A DNA stretch of 64,000 nt from Nematostella vectensis. Lineage: Eukaryota > Cnidaria > Anthozoa > Actiniaria > Edwardsiidae. The position numbers and the translations under genes were made by a program. The notes under the pieces were generated by a model. The model was not told the DNA's origin, searched no databases, and worked only from the letters and a program-made list of their open reading frames with translations. Below are positions 49,485 to 61,300 of this stretch, one piece after another; position 1 is the stretch's first letter, and each line of letters opens with the position of its first letter. Location: positions 21,665,747 through 21,729,746 of the forward strand of contig NC_064034.1 in NCBI RefSeq assembly GCF_932526225.1. The letters are read 5' to 3'.

Positions 49485-51049
49485 GTTAACCTGACTTGTT
49501 AACCTGACTTATGTTAACCTGACATGCTAACCAGATATGTTAACCAGACATGTTAACCTGACTTGTTAACCTGACTATTTAACCTGACTTGTTAACCTGG
49601 GGCCGGTTCCTGAAAAGCCGATTTGCGCTAACCCAGGGTTAAATTAACTCTAACCCACGATTAAATTTTTACCCCCGGATAAGTTCCGTTCCCGAAACGC
49701 TGGTTAGCGCTAACTCTGGGTCAGTTTGGAGGTAAAATCTAACCCTGCTCGCGAGGTGGGTTAACTCGCTAACCCACTGTTTAGTTGGCGTAACACAGGC
49801 CTCCCAAACTTTGTAGTAGAACTAAAGCTTCATAAAATAAAGTTGTCGACAAAAAAGACGTTACACAAAACAATGTAGGGATGAAATATCCTAACATTTC
49901 GCTTTATTATGTGACCTTCGTTGCGATGCTGACTTGGAAATTGTGCTGGGACAGACGGAAAGTTACATGAAATTTATACTTGAAATGAATCTGTCTCGCT
50001 AGTGTCACGCACCAAACTCGAATCCTGCAAATGACTTTTTGGCAATGAAATGGAGGTAATTACAGGTGATGTAGAGGTGTTTTGGGGCTTTTCTGCGAAA
50101 ATAAAATCACCAAAGGTAAATATTTGAGTTGCTCTCTATTGATCTTCTGGGTATCCTGTGTGAATTTTACTCCTCAAACCAGTTTTTCACTCGTTTAATC
50201 CAGGGTTAGTAATTCGGGGGATTACTTGGCTTTCGGGAACGGTGAGTTATCCGTCGGTTAGCTGACCTACGATTAGCGAATTTTAACCCGGGATTAGGCG
50301 CTGATCGAGGGTTAAGTTAATCGGCCTTTCAGGAACCGGCCCCTGACTTGTTAACCTGACTAGTTAACCTGACTTGTTAACCTGACTTGTTATCCTGACT
50401 TGTTAACCTGGCTTGTTAACCTGACTTGTTAACCTGACTTGTGTTAACCTGACATGCTAACCAGATATGTTAACCAGACATGTTAACCTGACTTGTTAAC
50501 CTGACTATTTAACCTGACTTGTTAACCTGACGTGTTAACCTGACTAGTTAACCTGACTTGTTATCCTGACTTGTTAACCTGACTTGTTAACCTGACTTGT
50601 TAAATAGTCTGACTTGTTAACCTGACTTGTTAACCTGACTTGTTAACCTGACATGTTAACCTGACTAGTTAACCTGACTTGTTAACCTGACTTGTTATCC
50701 TGACTTGTTAACCTGACTTGTTAAATAATGTGGCTTGTTAACCTGACTTGTTAACCTGGCTTGTTAACCTGACTTTTTAACCTAACTTGTTATCCTGACT
50801 TGTTAACCTACTAGTTAACCTGACTTGTTAAATAATTTGACTTGTTAACCTGACCTTTTAACATGACTTGTTATCCTGACTTGTTAACCTGACTTGTTAA
50901 CCTGACTAATTAACCTGACTAGTTAACCTGACATGCTAACCTGACTTGTTAACCTAACTTGTTAACCTGACTTGTTAGCCTGACTTGTTAACCTGACTTG
51001 TTAACCTGACTTGTTAACCTGACGTGTTAACCTGACGTGTTAACCTGAC
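49485..51049. repeat. 13-bp minisatellite in the pore intron of Kv gene C, about 63 copies, interrupted
   Basis: Unit TTAACCTGACTTG, in two blocks (49485-49599 and 50343-51049) split by a transposon. Both TTAAC and CTGAC fit the metazoan branch-point pattern y-T-n-A-y, so the array holds over a hundred branch-point-like words on the gene strand. Confidence 0.95.
49600..50342. mobile_element. 743-bp non-autonomous DNA transposon with CTG target duplication
   Basis: Terminal inverted repeats of about 25 bp: GGGCCGGTTCCTGAAAAGCC at the left and its near reverse complement ending AGGAACCGGCCC at the right. AACCC-type subterminal words pair loosely for a further 100 bp or more. CTG flanks both sides (49597-49599 and 50343-50345) and restores a perfect 13-bp repeat unit when the element is removed in thought. 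A 3-bp duplication fits PIF/Harbinger-like elements. No transposase frame inside. Confidence 0.85.
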
Positions 51050-51663
51050 ATCACGTGACCTTCTAGATGCACCCCCTTGACATCTACAGGACACCTACCA
51101 AGCTGGTTGTCATAAGATTTTTCTATCATGAAAATGGACTATTCTTGTTTTTAATGACGTCAGAATAACTATGTTGTAAGAAGTTATCAATTACGTCAGA
51201 CATCACGTGACCATCTTGTTGCCGCCCCCCTCCTTGACACTTAGCATACGTCATTTAGCTAGTTTGGTTGTCATACGATGTCGTTTGACGGGACAGACAG
51301 ACGTCGATCGATGGTTTACAAATATCTGCTAGCCATATTTTCTTAAACATAAACAAATCACACTCACAACGGCACTAAATCTTTGATAACATGAGCATAT
51401 GACGTTCAATACAAAGTGCGTTGGTACATCCCCACTCCCTTTTTCCTTGTCTGCCTACTTGCTTTAAACTTAATGGGAAGCTCAGAGACAAAGGACGCTA
51501 GCAGGCGGCTTTTCCGTGTCTAAATCTTACCTATCTTTCAGATAAGTGTAGTGTAGCAAGTTCTCGGGTTAGTTTAGCACAGTACTGTTATTTCTTGCAA
51601 GGACTGGGATTACAGAACAAGTACACTGAATCAAAACCCAAAAGAAAGTTTTACTATTTTCAG

Positions 51664-51874
51664 ATATGGTGACGCCGTCCCGGTGACTGTGCTTGGGAAG
51701 GTCGTCGGCTCAGTCTGCGCTCTTCTTGGGATCATCATGCTCGCTCTGCCCATTCCCATCCTACAAGAAGGCGCCGCGGAAGAACAAAGACAAGCACAAC
51801 GAAATTCACACTCACGACGCAGGCGGGAAGAGGAAAACGGCCAGGAAACAGAGCAGCGACAGTACAATCGGTAG
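51664..51874 (+). CDS. Kv gene C, last exon (filter, S6, short C-terminus)
   Basis: The first base completes Gly341, followed by Y-G-D-A-V-P. S6 (GKVVGSVCALLGIIMLALPI) ends with P-I-P-I-L, then Q-E-G-A-A-E-E. The tail is only about 35 residues, highly charged (RRRREEE region) and predicted to be cytoplasmic; the V-S-N-F motif of typical Kv channels is missing. The two exons join in frame (1022 + 211 bases = 411 codons). The last codons TAC-AAT-CGG-TAG are the first bases of the adjoining 44-bp minisatellite, so the stop codon is donated by the repeat. It shares gene structure and S6 ending with genes A and B, which marks them as a tandem family. Confidence 0.92.
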
Positions 51875-53790
51875 AGTAGTGATCATAAGGAAGTCGATAG
51901 GTCGCATACAATCGGTAGATTAGTGATCATAAGGAAGTCGATAGATCGCATACAATCGGTTGATAAGTGATCATAAGGAAGTCGATAGGTCGTATACCAT
52001 CGGTAGAGTAGTGATCATAAGGGAGTCGATAGGTCGTATGCAATCGGTGGAGTAGTGATCATAAGGAAGTCGATAGGTCGCATACAATCGGTAGAGTAAT
52101 GATCATAAGGAAGTCGATAGGTCGTATACAATCGGTAGAGTAGTGATCATATGGAAGTCGATAGGTCGTATACAATCGGTAAAGTAGTGATCATATGGAA
52201 GTCGATAGGTCGTATGCAATCGGTGGATAAGTGATCATAAGGAAGTCGATAGGTCGTATGCAATCGGTTGATAAGTGATCATAAGGAAGTCGATAGGTCG
52301 TATGCAATCTGTTGATAAGTGATCATAAGGAAGTCGATATGTCGTATACCATCGGTAGAGTAGTGATCATAAGGGAGTCGATAGGTCGTATGCAATCGGT
52401 AGAGTAGTGATCATAAGGAAGTCGATAGGTCGCATACAATCGGTAGAGTAATGATCATAAGGAAGTCGATAGGTCGTATACAATCGGTAGAGTAGTGATC
52501 ATATGCAAGTCGATAGGTCGTATGCAATCGGTGGATAAGTGATCATAAGGAAGTCGATAGGTCGTATGCAATCGGTTGATAAGTGATCATAAGGAAGTCG
52601 ATAGGTCGTATGCAATCTGTTGATAAGTGATCATAAGGAAGTCGATATGTCGTATACAACCGGTATAGTAGTGATCATAAGGGAGTCAATAGGTCGTATA
52701 CAATCGGTAGAGTAGTGATCATAAGGAAGTCGATAGGTCGTATACAACCGGTATAGTAGTGATCATAAGGGAGTCGATAGGTCGTATACAATCGGTAGAG
52801 TAGTGATCATAAGGAAGTCGATAGGTCGTATACAACCGGTATAGTAGTGATCATAAGGGAGTCGATAGGTCGTATACAATCGGTAGAGTAGTGATCATAA
52901 GGAAGTCGATAGGTCGTATACAACCGGTATAATAGTGATCATAAGCGAGTCGATAGGTCGTATACAATCGGTAGAGTAGTGATCATATGGAAGTCGATAG
53001 GTCGTATGCAATCGGTGGATAAGTGATCATAAGGAAGTCGATAGGTCGTATGCAATCGGTTGATAAGTGATCATAAGGAAGTCGATAGGTCGTATGCAAT
53101 CTGTTGATAAGTGATCATAAGGAAGTCGATAGGTCGTATACAACCGGTATAGTAGTGATCATAAGGGAGTCAATAGGTCGTATACAATCGGTAGAGTAGT
53201 GATCATAAGGAAGTCGATAGGTCGTATACAACCGGTATAGTAGTGATCATAAGGGAGTCGATAGGTCGTATACAATCGGTAGAGTAGTGATCATAAGGAA
53301 GTCGATAGGTCGTATACAACCGGTATAGTAGTGATCATAAGGGAGTCGATAGGTCGTATACAATCGGTAGAGTAGTGATCATAAGGAAGTCGATAGGTCG
53401 TATACAACCGGTATAATAGTGATCATAAGCGAGTCGATAGGTCGTATACAATCGGTAGAGTAGTGATCATGAGGAAGTCGATAGGTCGTATGCAATCGGT
53501 TGATAAGTAATCATAAGGAAGTCGATAGGTCGTATGCAATCGGTAGAGAAGTGATCATATGGAAGTCGATAGGTCGTATGCAATCGGTAGAGAAGTGATC
53601 ATAAGGAAGTCGATAGGTCGTATGCAATCGGTGGATAAGTGATCATAAGGAAGACGATAGGTCGTATGCAATCGGTAGAGAAGTGATCATAAGGAAGTTT
53701 ATATGTCGTATGCAAACGGTTGGGATGTGATCATAAAGAAGTCGATATGTCGTATGCAATATGTTGAGACATGACCATAAATTAGTCGAT
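51863..53790. repeat. 44-bp minisatellite, about 43 copies, starting inside the Kv gene C stop region
   Basis: Unit contains ACAATCGGTAGAGTAGTGAT, then CATAAGGAAGTCGATAGGTC and GTAT. Variants (CCGGTATAG, CGGTGGAT, CGGTTGAT) form dimers of 88 bp and larger blocks; one rare variant (ACCATCGG) recurs at a distance of 352 bp (8 units). The last copies at the right edge are degenerate. It probably forms much of the 3' UTR of gene C. Confidence 0.95.
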
Positions 53791-53961
53791 ATGACTCAAG
53801 CAAATACGTGATCTTTGCTTCGGTCGATCCCAGGACACTTGAAAGATCATTGGTTGGTCTGACACATTACATGATCACTGGACACTGATTGGTCTATCGT
53901 ATCACATGATATCTGGAAATAGCAGGCCTATAGATCACGATTTCGTCCAATGACATTTTAA

Positions 53962-54952
53962 GTGCACCAGTCCCTTAGATTCAACTGAGGAGTTCCAAAT
54001 ACGAAATTTCGAAATCGCCCAAAATTGGTTTAAAGTTAGCCCCTGGTTCTCTTATCATGGTAAAAAAGTTTGAGTTACAAACAATAAATATTTTTCGAGA
54101 AAAACCGAATTTACGATTTTGCCTATAAAATCGCCGATTTCGGGGCATTTTTCACCTTTCAAACAAAATCGTAAAATTATATCTAAATATATGCGGAATT
54201 TTAAAAAGCGCTACAGATCCTTAGAAAGGAGTGGATAAGGTATAAAACGAGTAGTTTCTTTACTTTTTCCGGCAAGAAAAAATATATTTTATTGCTGTCT
54301 AAACATGTCAACAAAAAACGTCGACTAAAATATTAGTCTAAATTAGGGGCTTATAAATCCAATGGTACGTGGATTTTCGCAGAAATTTTGCACCTTGAGC
54401 AAAGATTGGTGTTATTTCTTTCGATTCAGCAAATAAAAAATTGGGGGAATCAAATTCCCGAATTATAATGAAGCCGAACGCAACCCCATGTCGAACTCAA
54501 ATAACACACGATTTTCTTGACAGCCGTCTTTATTAGATACACATACCTGTTTGTACGGAAGACAAATCACAGAAAATAAACTCTATTCTTGCTGTATTCT
54601 TATTTTAGATGCTGTATAATAGTCTTGGTTTATCCTTGGAAGCTACTGGAAGTCAATAAAAGCATTACAATGAAAAATATTTGCTATTTTGTACATACTT
54701 CAGTTCAGAACGCCTGCCGGAATGGCAAACTTTGAAGGATTTGTTTGGGTTTTAAAGTTTCTTTACGCTTCATTGAAGTAAAAGATATTCAAGCACATCA
54801 GTTCTTACCTTCTGCCAAGAGGTTTCTAGGGAAAAGGCCGATTTGTAAGATTAATTTCAATGCAAAGGTCAAGTACTTGAACACGAGTCTGGTTTCAAGT
54901 GTCAACAACTGATCAGCGGTCTGCCAGATGAGAATGCGTGACTTTCCACAGG
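53962..54952 (+). repeat. Left terminal inverted repeat of the TTAA element
   Basis: Ends inward at GCGTGACTTTCCACAGG; matches the right arm with scattered mismatches. Confidence 0.85.
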
Positions 54953-56214
54953 TATCCTAATCCCCATAAGAACAGACAGTTTAGAGTCTTAGTCTTTCTT
55001 TATTAGAAAACCATATTTGATAAAAAGTCGATATCATGTCTTGTTTGTCTGTTTTCAAAAACTTCTGATGATTTGGTAAAGAACTTAGGCGTAAGAGTAA
55101 AAATTGTATACGTATTTACGTTTATCTGCATATTAGTTGTGTGCTCATGAGCACTGCTTGATTACTTCTGAAATTGTATCAATAATGGGAGCGGGTCTCT
55201 GTAAAATGCAGACCGGACCTTCACAGACCTCGGCGGACCGGTTTTATTTATTTACTAGATAAAATAAAAAATTGTCGTCAAAGAAAAAAAGCTTGCTTAC
55301 ATTTTGCGTGGGAGTCCTTAGGGCAAGTGTGCCGTTGTTGCGGGGCGCCGGTGGGACAGAGTTTCTTTTTCATTACGGACTTTGCGCAAAATTTCCGACT
55401 TGCCCCAGGTGACTGAAGTAGTTTAAAAATCGGTAGCTGGAAAATTGGCAACTACCTTGAGAATAGTGACTTTAAATGGGCTGCTTCGCTACTTTGTAGC
55501 AAGAGAAAACAAATATCACTCTGTCCAAACACTGAGCTGTCAGTTAACTCAATGGAAACTGTTGATTGCCGTTAGAAAAGTAACCCTCTATTGGCTACTT
55601 CCCTGCATTGTATTAAGAAGAAAACAAAAGCCGCTCTGCACAAGCACAATCGTAGATTGCCGTGAGAACAGTAACTTGTTATTGGCTACTTTGCTTGATA
55701 TAACAAGACCAACAACTGTGCAATGCCAACAAGATTGCCTGGAAAAGGGTTACAAATTCAGTTGGAGCTTGCGACAGATTGAATGAACATGTCTATGATT
55801 CCGCTATAGACGACGATCTACTCCACGTGTTTGAGGGGTAAAATAATACTTTCGCTAAACGAAAGATATAATGCTAATTGACATTGTTTCAATGCGAGGG
55901 ATGTTTTAGCCTGTGAGCAAGTCTGTACTTTTGCGCAAAATCCGTAATGAAAAAGAAATCTCCGTCGCATATCCCCCCCCCCCACACACACACAACATCG
56001 GCACACACATAAACTAATATCAGAATATAAGGAAAGCTGAGGTGCGTGATAAAGAAGTCGAGTCTACCAAACGGGAGTTGAGTTGAAATAGGGACTCCCC
56101 AAAATATGTTCAGAGAACAAGCAAAATGCAGTCCCGTACCTAGGGGGGGAGGGGGGATGCTGGGGGTGCGAACGCATCCCCCCACAACGGCCGAAGGTCT
56201 TTCGGTTCCCAATG

Positions 56215-56315
56215 GAAGTGCTATTTGTAGACAAAACTATAAAGCATAAGCTAAATAACCCTGGTACGTAGCCAAATCCGACGATAAAAGTCCCGTGAAG
56301 ATACTGCAAAGGCAT
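56215..56315. repeat. Short dispersed repeat, second copy
   Basis: Inverted relative to 38643-38740; shares GACAAAACTATAAAG and AGATACTGCAAAGGCA. Confidence 0.6.
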
Positions 56316-56375
56316 AAAAAATCCACCTTTGTTCTTTCGGGGGTAGTCAGATTTTTATTAGAGAACTCATTTTAC

Positions 56376-56452
56376 TCGTCGTCGCTTTACTCGTTCCCCT
56401 CTCAGAACAGCCGAATTCCGAGCTACGAACAAGCAACCATTGCCTGGGCTAC
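56376..56452. mobile_element. Arm fragment of the fold-back MITE
   Basis: Carries CCGAATTCCGAGCTACGAAC and ends GGGCTACCTGT, matching the right arm of the element at 30898-31124. The other arm is absent. Confidence 0.7.
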
Positions 56453-56533
56453 CTGTGATTACATTTGCGTTTCAAGTATCACCTACGCGCGGGCTTAACA
56501 AATACTCCGGTCGTTAAATCATGATTCACTTAC

Positions 56534-56735
56534 CAGCTCTAGCAAGAAGAAGTTCAAACTCAGTTTGAAGAGACTTGTCTGATATGTTAAGCAGCTTCTT
56601 GTGTCCATGAATATCCTTGTTACAGTCTTTCAGAAGAACGCACTTTGAATTGCTCGAGCAATCGACACTAAGGCCACAAGGACCACCCACGCAAACAGTG
56701 TAATCACAGGTAGTCATGATCAAGAAAAATATCAA
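56534..56735 (-). CDS. Possible Cys-rich exon inside the TTAA element
   Basis: The minus-strand frame reads CDYTVCVGGPCGLSVDC, then SSNSKCVLLKDCNKD and, later, LQTEFELLLARAG, with six closely spaced cysteines and normal codon composition. It ends at AGAGCTG-GTAAGTGA, a strong 5' splice site. No ATG or clear acceptor is seen at the other end. It might be a host exon captured by the transposon or part of a gene on the minus strand. No family assigned. Confidence 0.3.
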
Positions 56736-57242
56736 GCATCATCTGATTTACAATTCTAGCTTGCCTGATTTTATAAGAAGCAGATTAATGGGATCTCTTT
56801 GTGTTGCCCTAAAGCCTTTTGTGGCTGACGGAGGTGTTACTGTAACAGGATGCCGCTTTGAGGGAGTGTGACAATTCTTCCAGCTTATGCCCTTATGTCA
56901 ACGAAGCATGTTTGCTTGTGGTATTTGTGTTTTATTCTTAGATTGGTGTTTCCTATCTAGAATTACGCTTTCACAACATAGACGAGCCAGCTGAGAAGAG
57001 ATATCTCATACTTTCGGGTGATGTCCTGCTGCAAGAGACCATGATACATCATGGTCTCTTGCCTGCTGTGAGTGACACGATAATGTCAAGTATCGCATAC
57101 GCATATACATATCCCATATTAATTTTTGAAATAATTTTGGCATCATTAATATGTTTTTTTTTAGAATGAAGAACATAAAATAAGAAACAATCTAAAATAA
57201 AAACTGCAAGCCGACTAGTTGAACTATTCTTTATATCGGGTT

Positions 57243-58230
57243 TCCTTTGGAAATTCACGCATTCTCATCTGGTAGACCGCTGATCAGTTGTCATCTGAAA
57301 CCAGACTCGTGTTCAATTACTTGACCTTTGCATTGAAATTAATCTCATAAATCGGCCTTTTTCCCAGAAACATCTTGGGAGAAGGTAAGAACTGACGTAC
57401 TTGAATATCTTTTACTTTAATGGAGCGTAAAGAAACTTTAAAACCCAAACAAATCCTTCAAAGTTTGCCATTCCGGCAGGCGTTCTTAACTGAAATCTGT
57501 ACAAAATAGCAAATATTTTTCATTGTAATGTCTTTATTGACTTCCAGTAACTTCCAAGAATGAACCAAGACAATTATACAGCATCTGAGATTAGTATACA
57601 GCAAGGGTAGAGTTTATTTTCTGTGATTTGTCTCCTGTTCAAACAGGTATGTGTATCTAAAAAAGACGGCTGTTAAAAAAATCGCGTGTTATTTGAGCTC
57701 GACATGGGGTTGCGTTCGGCTTCATTATAATTCAAGAATTTGATTCCCCAATTTTTTTCTTTGCTGAATCGAAAGAAATAACACCAATCTTTGCTCAAAG
57801 TGCAAAATTTCTGCGAAAATCCATGTACCATCGGTTTTATAAGCCCCTAATTTAGACTATTATTCAAGTCGACATTTTTTATTGACATGTTTAGACAGCA
57901 ATAAAATATACTTTTTTTGCCGGAAAAAGTAAAGAAACCACTCGATTTATACCTTATCAACTCCTTTCTAAGGATCTGTATCGCTATTTTTAATTCCGCG
58001 TATATTTAAAGAATATTTTGCGATTTTTTACGCAAGGTAAAAAATGCCCCCAAATCGGCGATTTTATAGGCAAAATCGTAAATTCGGAATTTCTCGAAAA
58101 ATATTTAATGTATGTAACTCAAACTTTTTAACCATGATAAGGGAACCAGGGGCTAACTTTAAACCAATTTTGAGCGATTTTGAAATTTCTTATTTGGAAC
58201 CCCTCAGTTGAATCTAAGGGACTGGTGCAC
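57243..58230 (-). repeat. Right terminal inverted repeat of the TTAA element
   Basis: Reverse complement of 53962-54952, ending CTGGTGCAC before TTAA. Confidence 0.85.
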
Positions 58231-58309
58231 TTAAGAATGGAGAGCTTAGAGCAGTACACAAGTCAAATTATTAATAAACAAATAGCCTAAAACGAACATT
58301 TTCAATTTT

Positions 58310-61300
58310 GAAATAGACCTACACTAGACCTACACTAAAAGCACACAGGGGGAAATAGACCTACCGTAAGAGCACTAATGGAACACAGGGGGATATAGAC
58401 CTACCGTAAGTGCACTAATAGAACACAGGGGGATATAGACCTACCGTAAGTGCACTAATAGAACACAGGGGGAAATAGACCTACCGTAAGAGCACTCATA
58501 GAACACAGGGGGAAATAGACCTACCGTAAGAGCACTAATAGAACACAGGGGGATATAGACCTACCGTAAGTGCACTATTAGAACACAGGGGGATATAGAC
58601 CTACCGTAAGAGCACTAATAGAAAACAGGGGGATATAGACCTACCGTAAGAGTACTAATAGAACACAGGGGGAAATAGACCCACCCGTAAGAGCACTAAT
58701 AGAACACAGGGGGATATAGACCTACCGTAAGTGCACTAATAGAACACAGGGGGAAATAGACCTACCGTAAGAGCACTAATAGAAGACAGGGGGAAATAGA
58801 CCTGCCGTAAGAGCACTAATAGAACACAGGGGGAAATAGACCTACCGTAAGAGCACTAATAGAACACAGGGGGATATAGACCTGCCGTAAGAGTACTAAT
58901 AGAACACAGGGGAATATAGACCTACCGTAAGAGCACTAATAGAACACAGGGGGATATAGACCTACCGTAAGAGCACTAATAGAACACAGGGGAATATAGA
59001 CCTACCGTAAGAGCACTAATAGAACACAGGGGGAAATAGACCTACCGTAAGAGCACTAATAGAACACAGGGGGATATAGACCTACCGTAAGAGTACTAAT
59101 AGAACACAGGGGGAAATAGACCTACCGTAAGAGTACTAATAGAACACAGGGGGAAATAGACCAACCGTAAGAGTACTAAAAGAACACAGGGGGAAATAGA
59201 CCTACCGTAAGAGCACTAATAGAACACAGGGGGAAATAGACCCACCGTAAGAGTACTAAAAGAACACAGGGGGAAATAGACCTACCGTAAGAGCACTAAT
59301 AGAACACAGGGGGAAATAGACCAACCGTAAGAGTACTAAAAGAACACAGGGGGAAATAGACCCACCGTAAGAGCACTAATAGAACACAGGGGGATATAGA
59401 CCTACCGTAAGAGTACTAATAGAACACAGGGGGAAATAGACCTACCGTAAGTGCACTAATAGAACACAGGGGGATATAGACCTACCGTAAGTGTACTAAT
59501 AGAACACAGGGGGAAATAGACCTACCGTAAGAGTACTAATAGGACACAGGGGGGTATAGACCTACCGTAAGAGCACTAATAGAACACAGGGGGATATAGA
59601 CCTACCGTAAGAGTACTAATAGAACACAGGGGGAAATAGACCTACCAACACAGGGGGAAATAGACCTACCGTAAGAGTACTAATAGAACACAGGGGGGTA
59701 TAGACCTACCGTAAGAGCACTAATAGAACACAGGGGGATATAGACCTACCGTAAGAGTACTAATAGAACACAGGGGGAAATAGACCTACCGTAAGAGCAC
59801 TAATAGAACACAGGGGAATATAGACCTACCGTAAGAGCACTAATAGAACACAGGGGAATATAGACCTACCGTAAGAGCACTAATAGAACACAGGGGGAAA
59901 TAGACCCACCGTAAGAGCACTAATAGAACACAGGGGGATATAGACCTAGCGTAAGTGCACTAATAGAACACAGGGGGAGATAGACCTACCGTAAGAGTAC
60001 TAATAGAACACAGGGGGAACTAGACCTACCGTAAGTGCACTAATAGAACACAGGGGGAAATAGACCTACCGTAAGAGCACTAATAGAACACAGGGGGAAA
60101 TAGACCCACCCGTAAGAGCACTAATAGAACACAGGGGGAAATAGACCCACCCGTAAGAGCACTAATAGAACACAGGGGGAAATAGACCTACCGTAAGAGC
60201 ACTAATAGAACACAGGGGGAAATAGACACACCCGTAAGAGCACTAATAGAACACAGGGGGAAATAGACCTACCGTAAGAGCACTAATAGAACACAGGGGG
60301 AAATAGACCTACCGTAAGAGCACTAATAGAAGACAGGGGGAAATAGACCCACCCGTAAGAGCACTAATAGAACACAGGGGGAAAAAGACCTACCGTAAGA
60401 GCACTAATAGAACACAGGGGGAAATAGACCCACCCGTAAGAGCACTAATAGAACACAGGGGGAAATAGACCTACCGTAAGAGCACTAATAGAACACAGGG
60501 GGAAATAGACCTACCGTAAGAGCACTAATAGAACACAGGGGGATATAGACCTACCGTAAGAGTACTAATAGAACACAGGGGGATATAGACCTACCGTAAG
60601 AGCACTAATAGAACACAGGGGGAAATAGACCTACCGTAAGAGCACTAATAGAACACAGGGGGATATAGACCTACCGTAAGAGTACTAATAGAACACAGGG
60701 GGATATAGACCCACCCGTAAGAGCACTAATAGAACACAGGGGGAAATAGACCTACCGTAAGAGCACTAATAGAACACAGGGGGAAATAGACCTACCGTAA
60801 GTGCACTAATAGAACACAGGGGGAGATAGACCTACCGTAAGAGTACTAATAGAACACAGGGGGAACTAGACCTACCGTAAGTGCACTAATAGAACACAGG
60901 GGGAAATAGACCTACCGTAAGAGCACTAATAGAACACAGGGGGAAATAGACCCACCCGTAAGAGCACTAATAGAACACAGGGGGAAATAGACCTACCGTA
61001 AGAGCACTAATAGAACACAGGGGGAAATAGACCCACCCGTAAGAGCACTAATAGAACACAGGGGGAAATAGACCTACCGTAAGAGCACTAATAGAACACA
61101 GAGGGAAATAGACCCACCCGTAAGAGCACTAATAGAACACAGGGGGAAATAGACCTACCGTAAGAGCACTAATAGAACACAGGGGGAAATAGACCCACCC
61201 GTAAGAGCACTAATAGAACACAGGGGGAAATAGACCTACCGTAAGAGCACTAATAGAACACAGGGGGAAATAGACCTACCGTAAGAGCACTAATAGAACA

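Larger units (their letters stand above)
49430..51663 (+). other. Pore intron of Kv gene C
   Basis: Runs from GTAAGC to CTATTTTCAG and restores T-V-G-Y-G-D. It is filled by a 13-bp array, itself split by a 743-bp transposon. The last 600 bp (51050-51663) is unique sequence that includes two CATCACGTGACC words (51049 and 51202). Confidence 0.92.
53962..58230. mobile_element. 4.3-kb long-TIR DNA transposon with TTAA target duplications
   Basis: About 990-bp terminal inverted repeats (53962-54952 and 57243-58230), each beginning GTGCACCAGTCCCTTAGATT at its outer edge. TTAA flanks both ends (53958-53961 and 58231-58234), as expected for piggyBac or Kolobok insertions. The interior of 2.3 kb shows no transposase; it holds three degenerate direct repeats (about 55445-55740), a fragment of another MITE, a short dispersed repeat and a possible Cys-rich exon. 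It looks non-autonomous. The TIR length is unusual for piggyBac, so the superfamily is left open. Confidence 0.8.

Noticed and set aside
55445-55786. A 113-codon frame inside the TTAA element considered as a transposase fragment
   Set aside because: It covers degenerate direct repeats of about 110 bp and shows no transposase motif.
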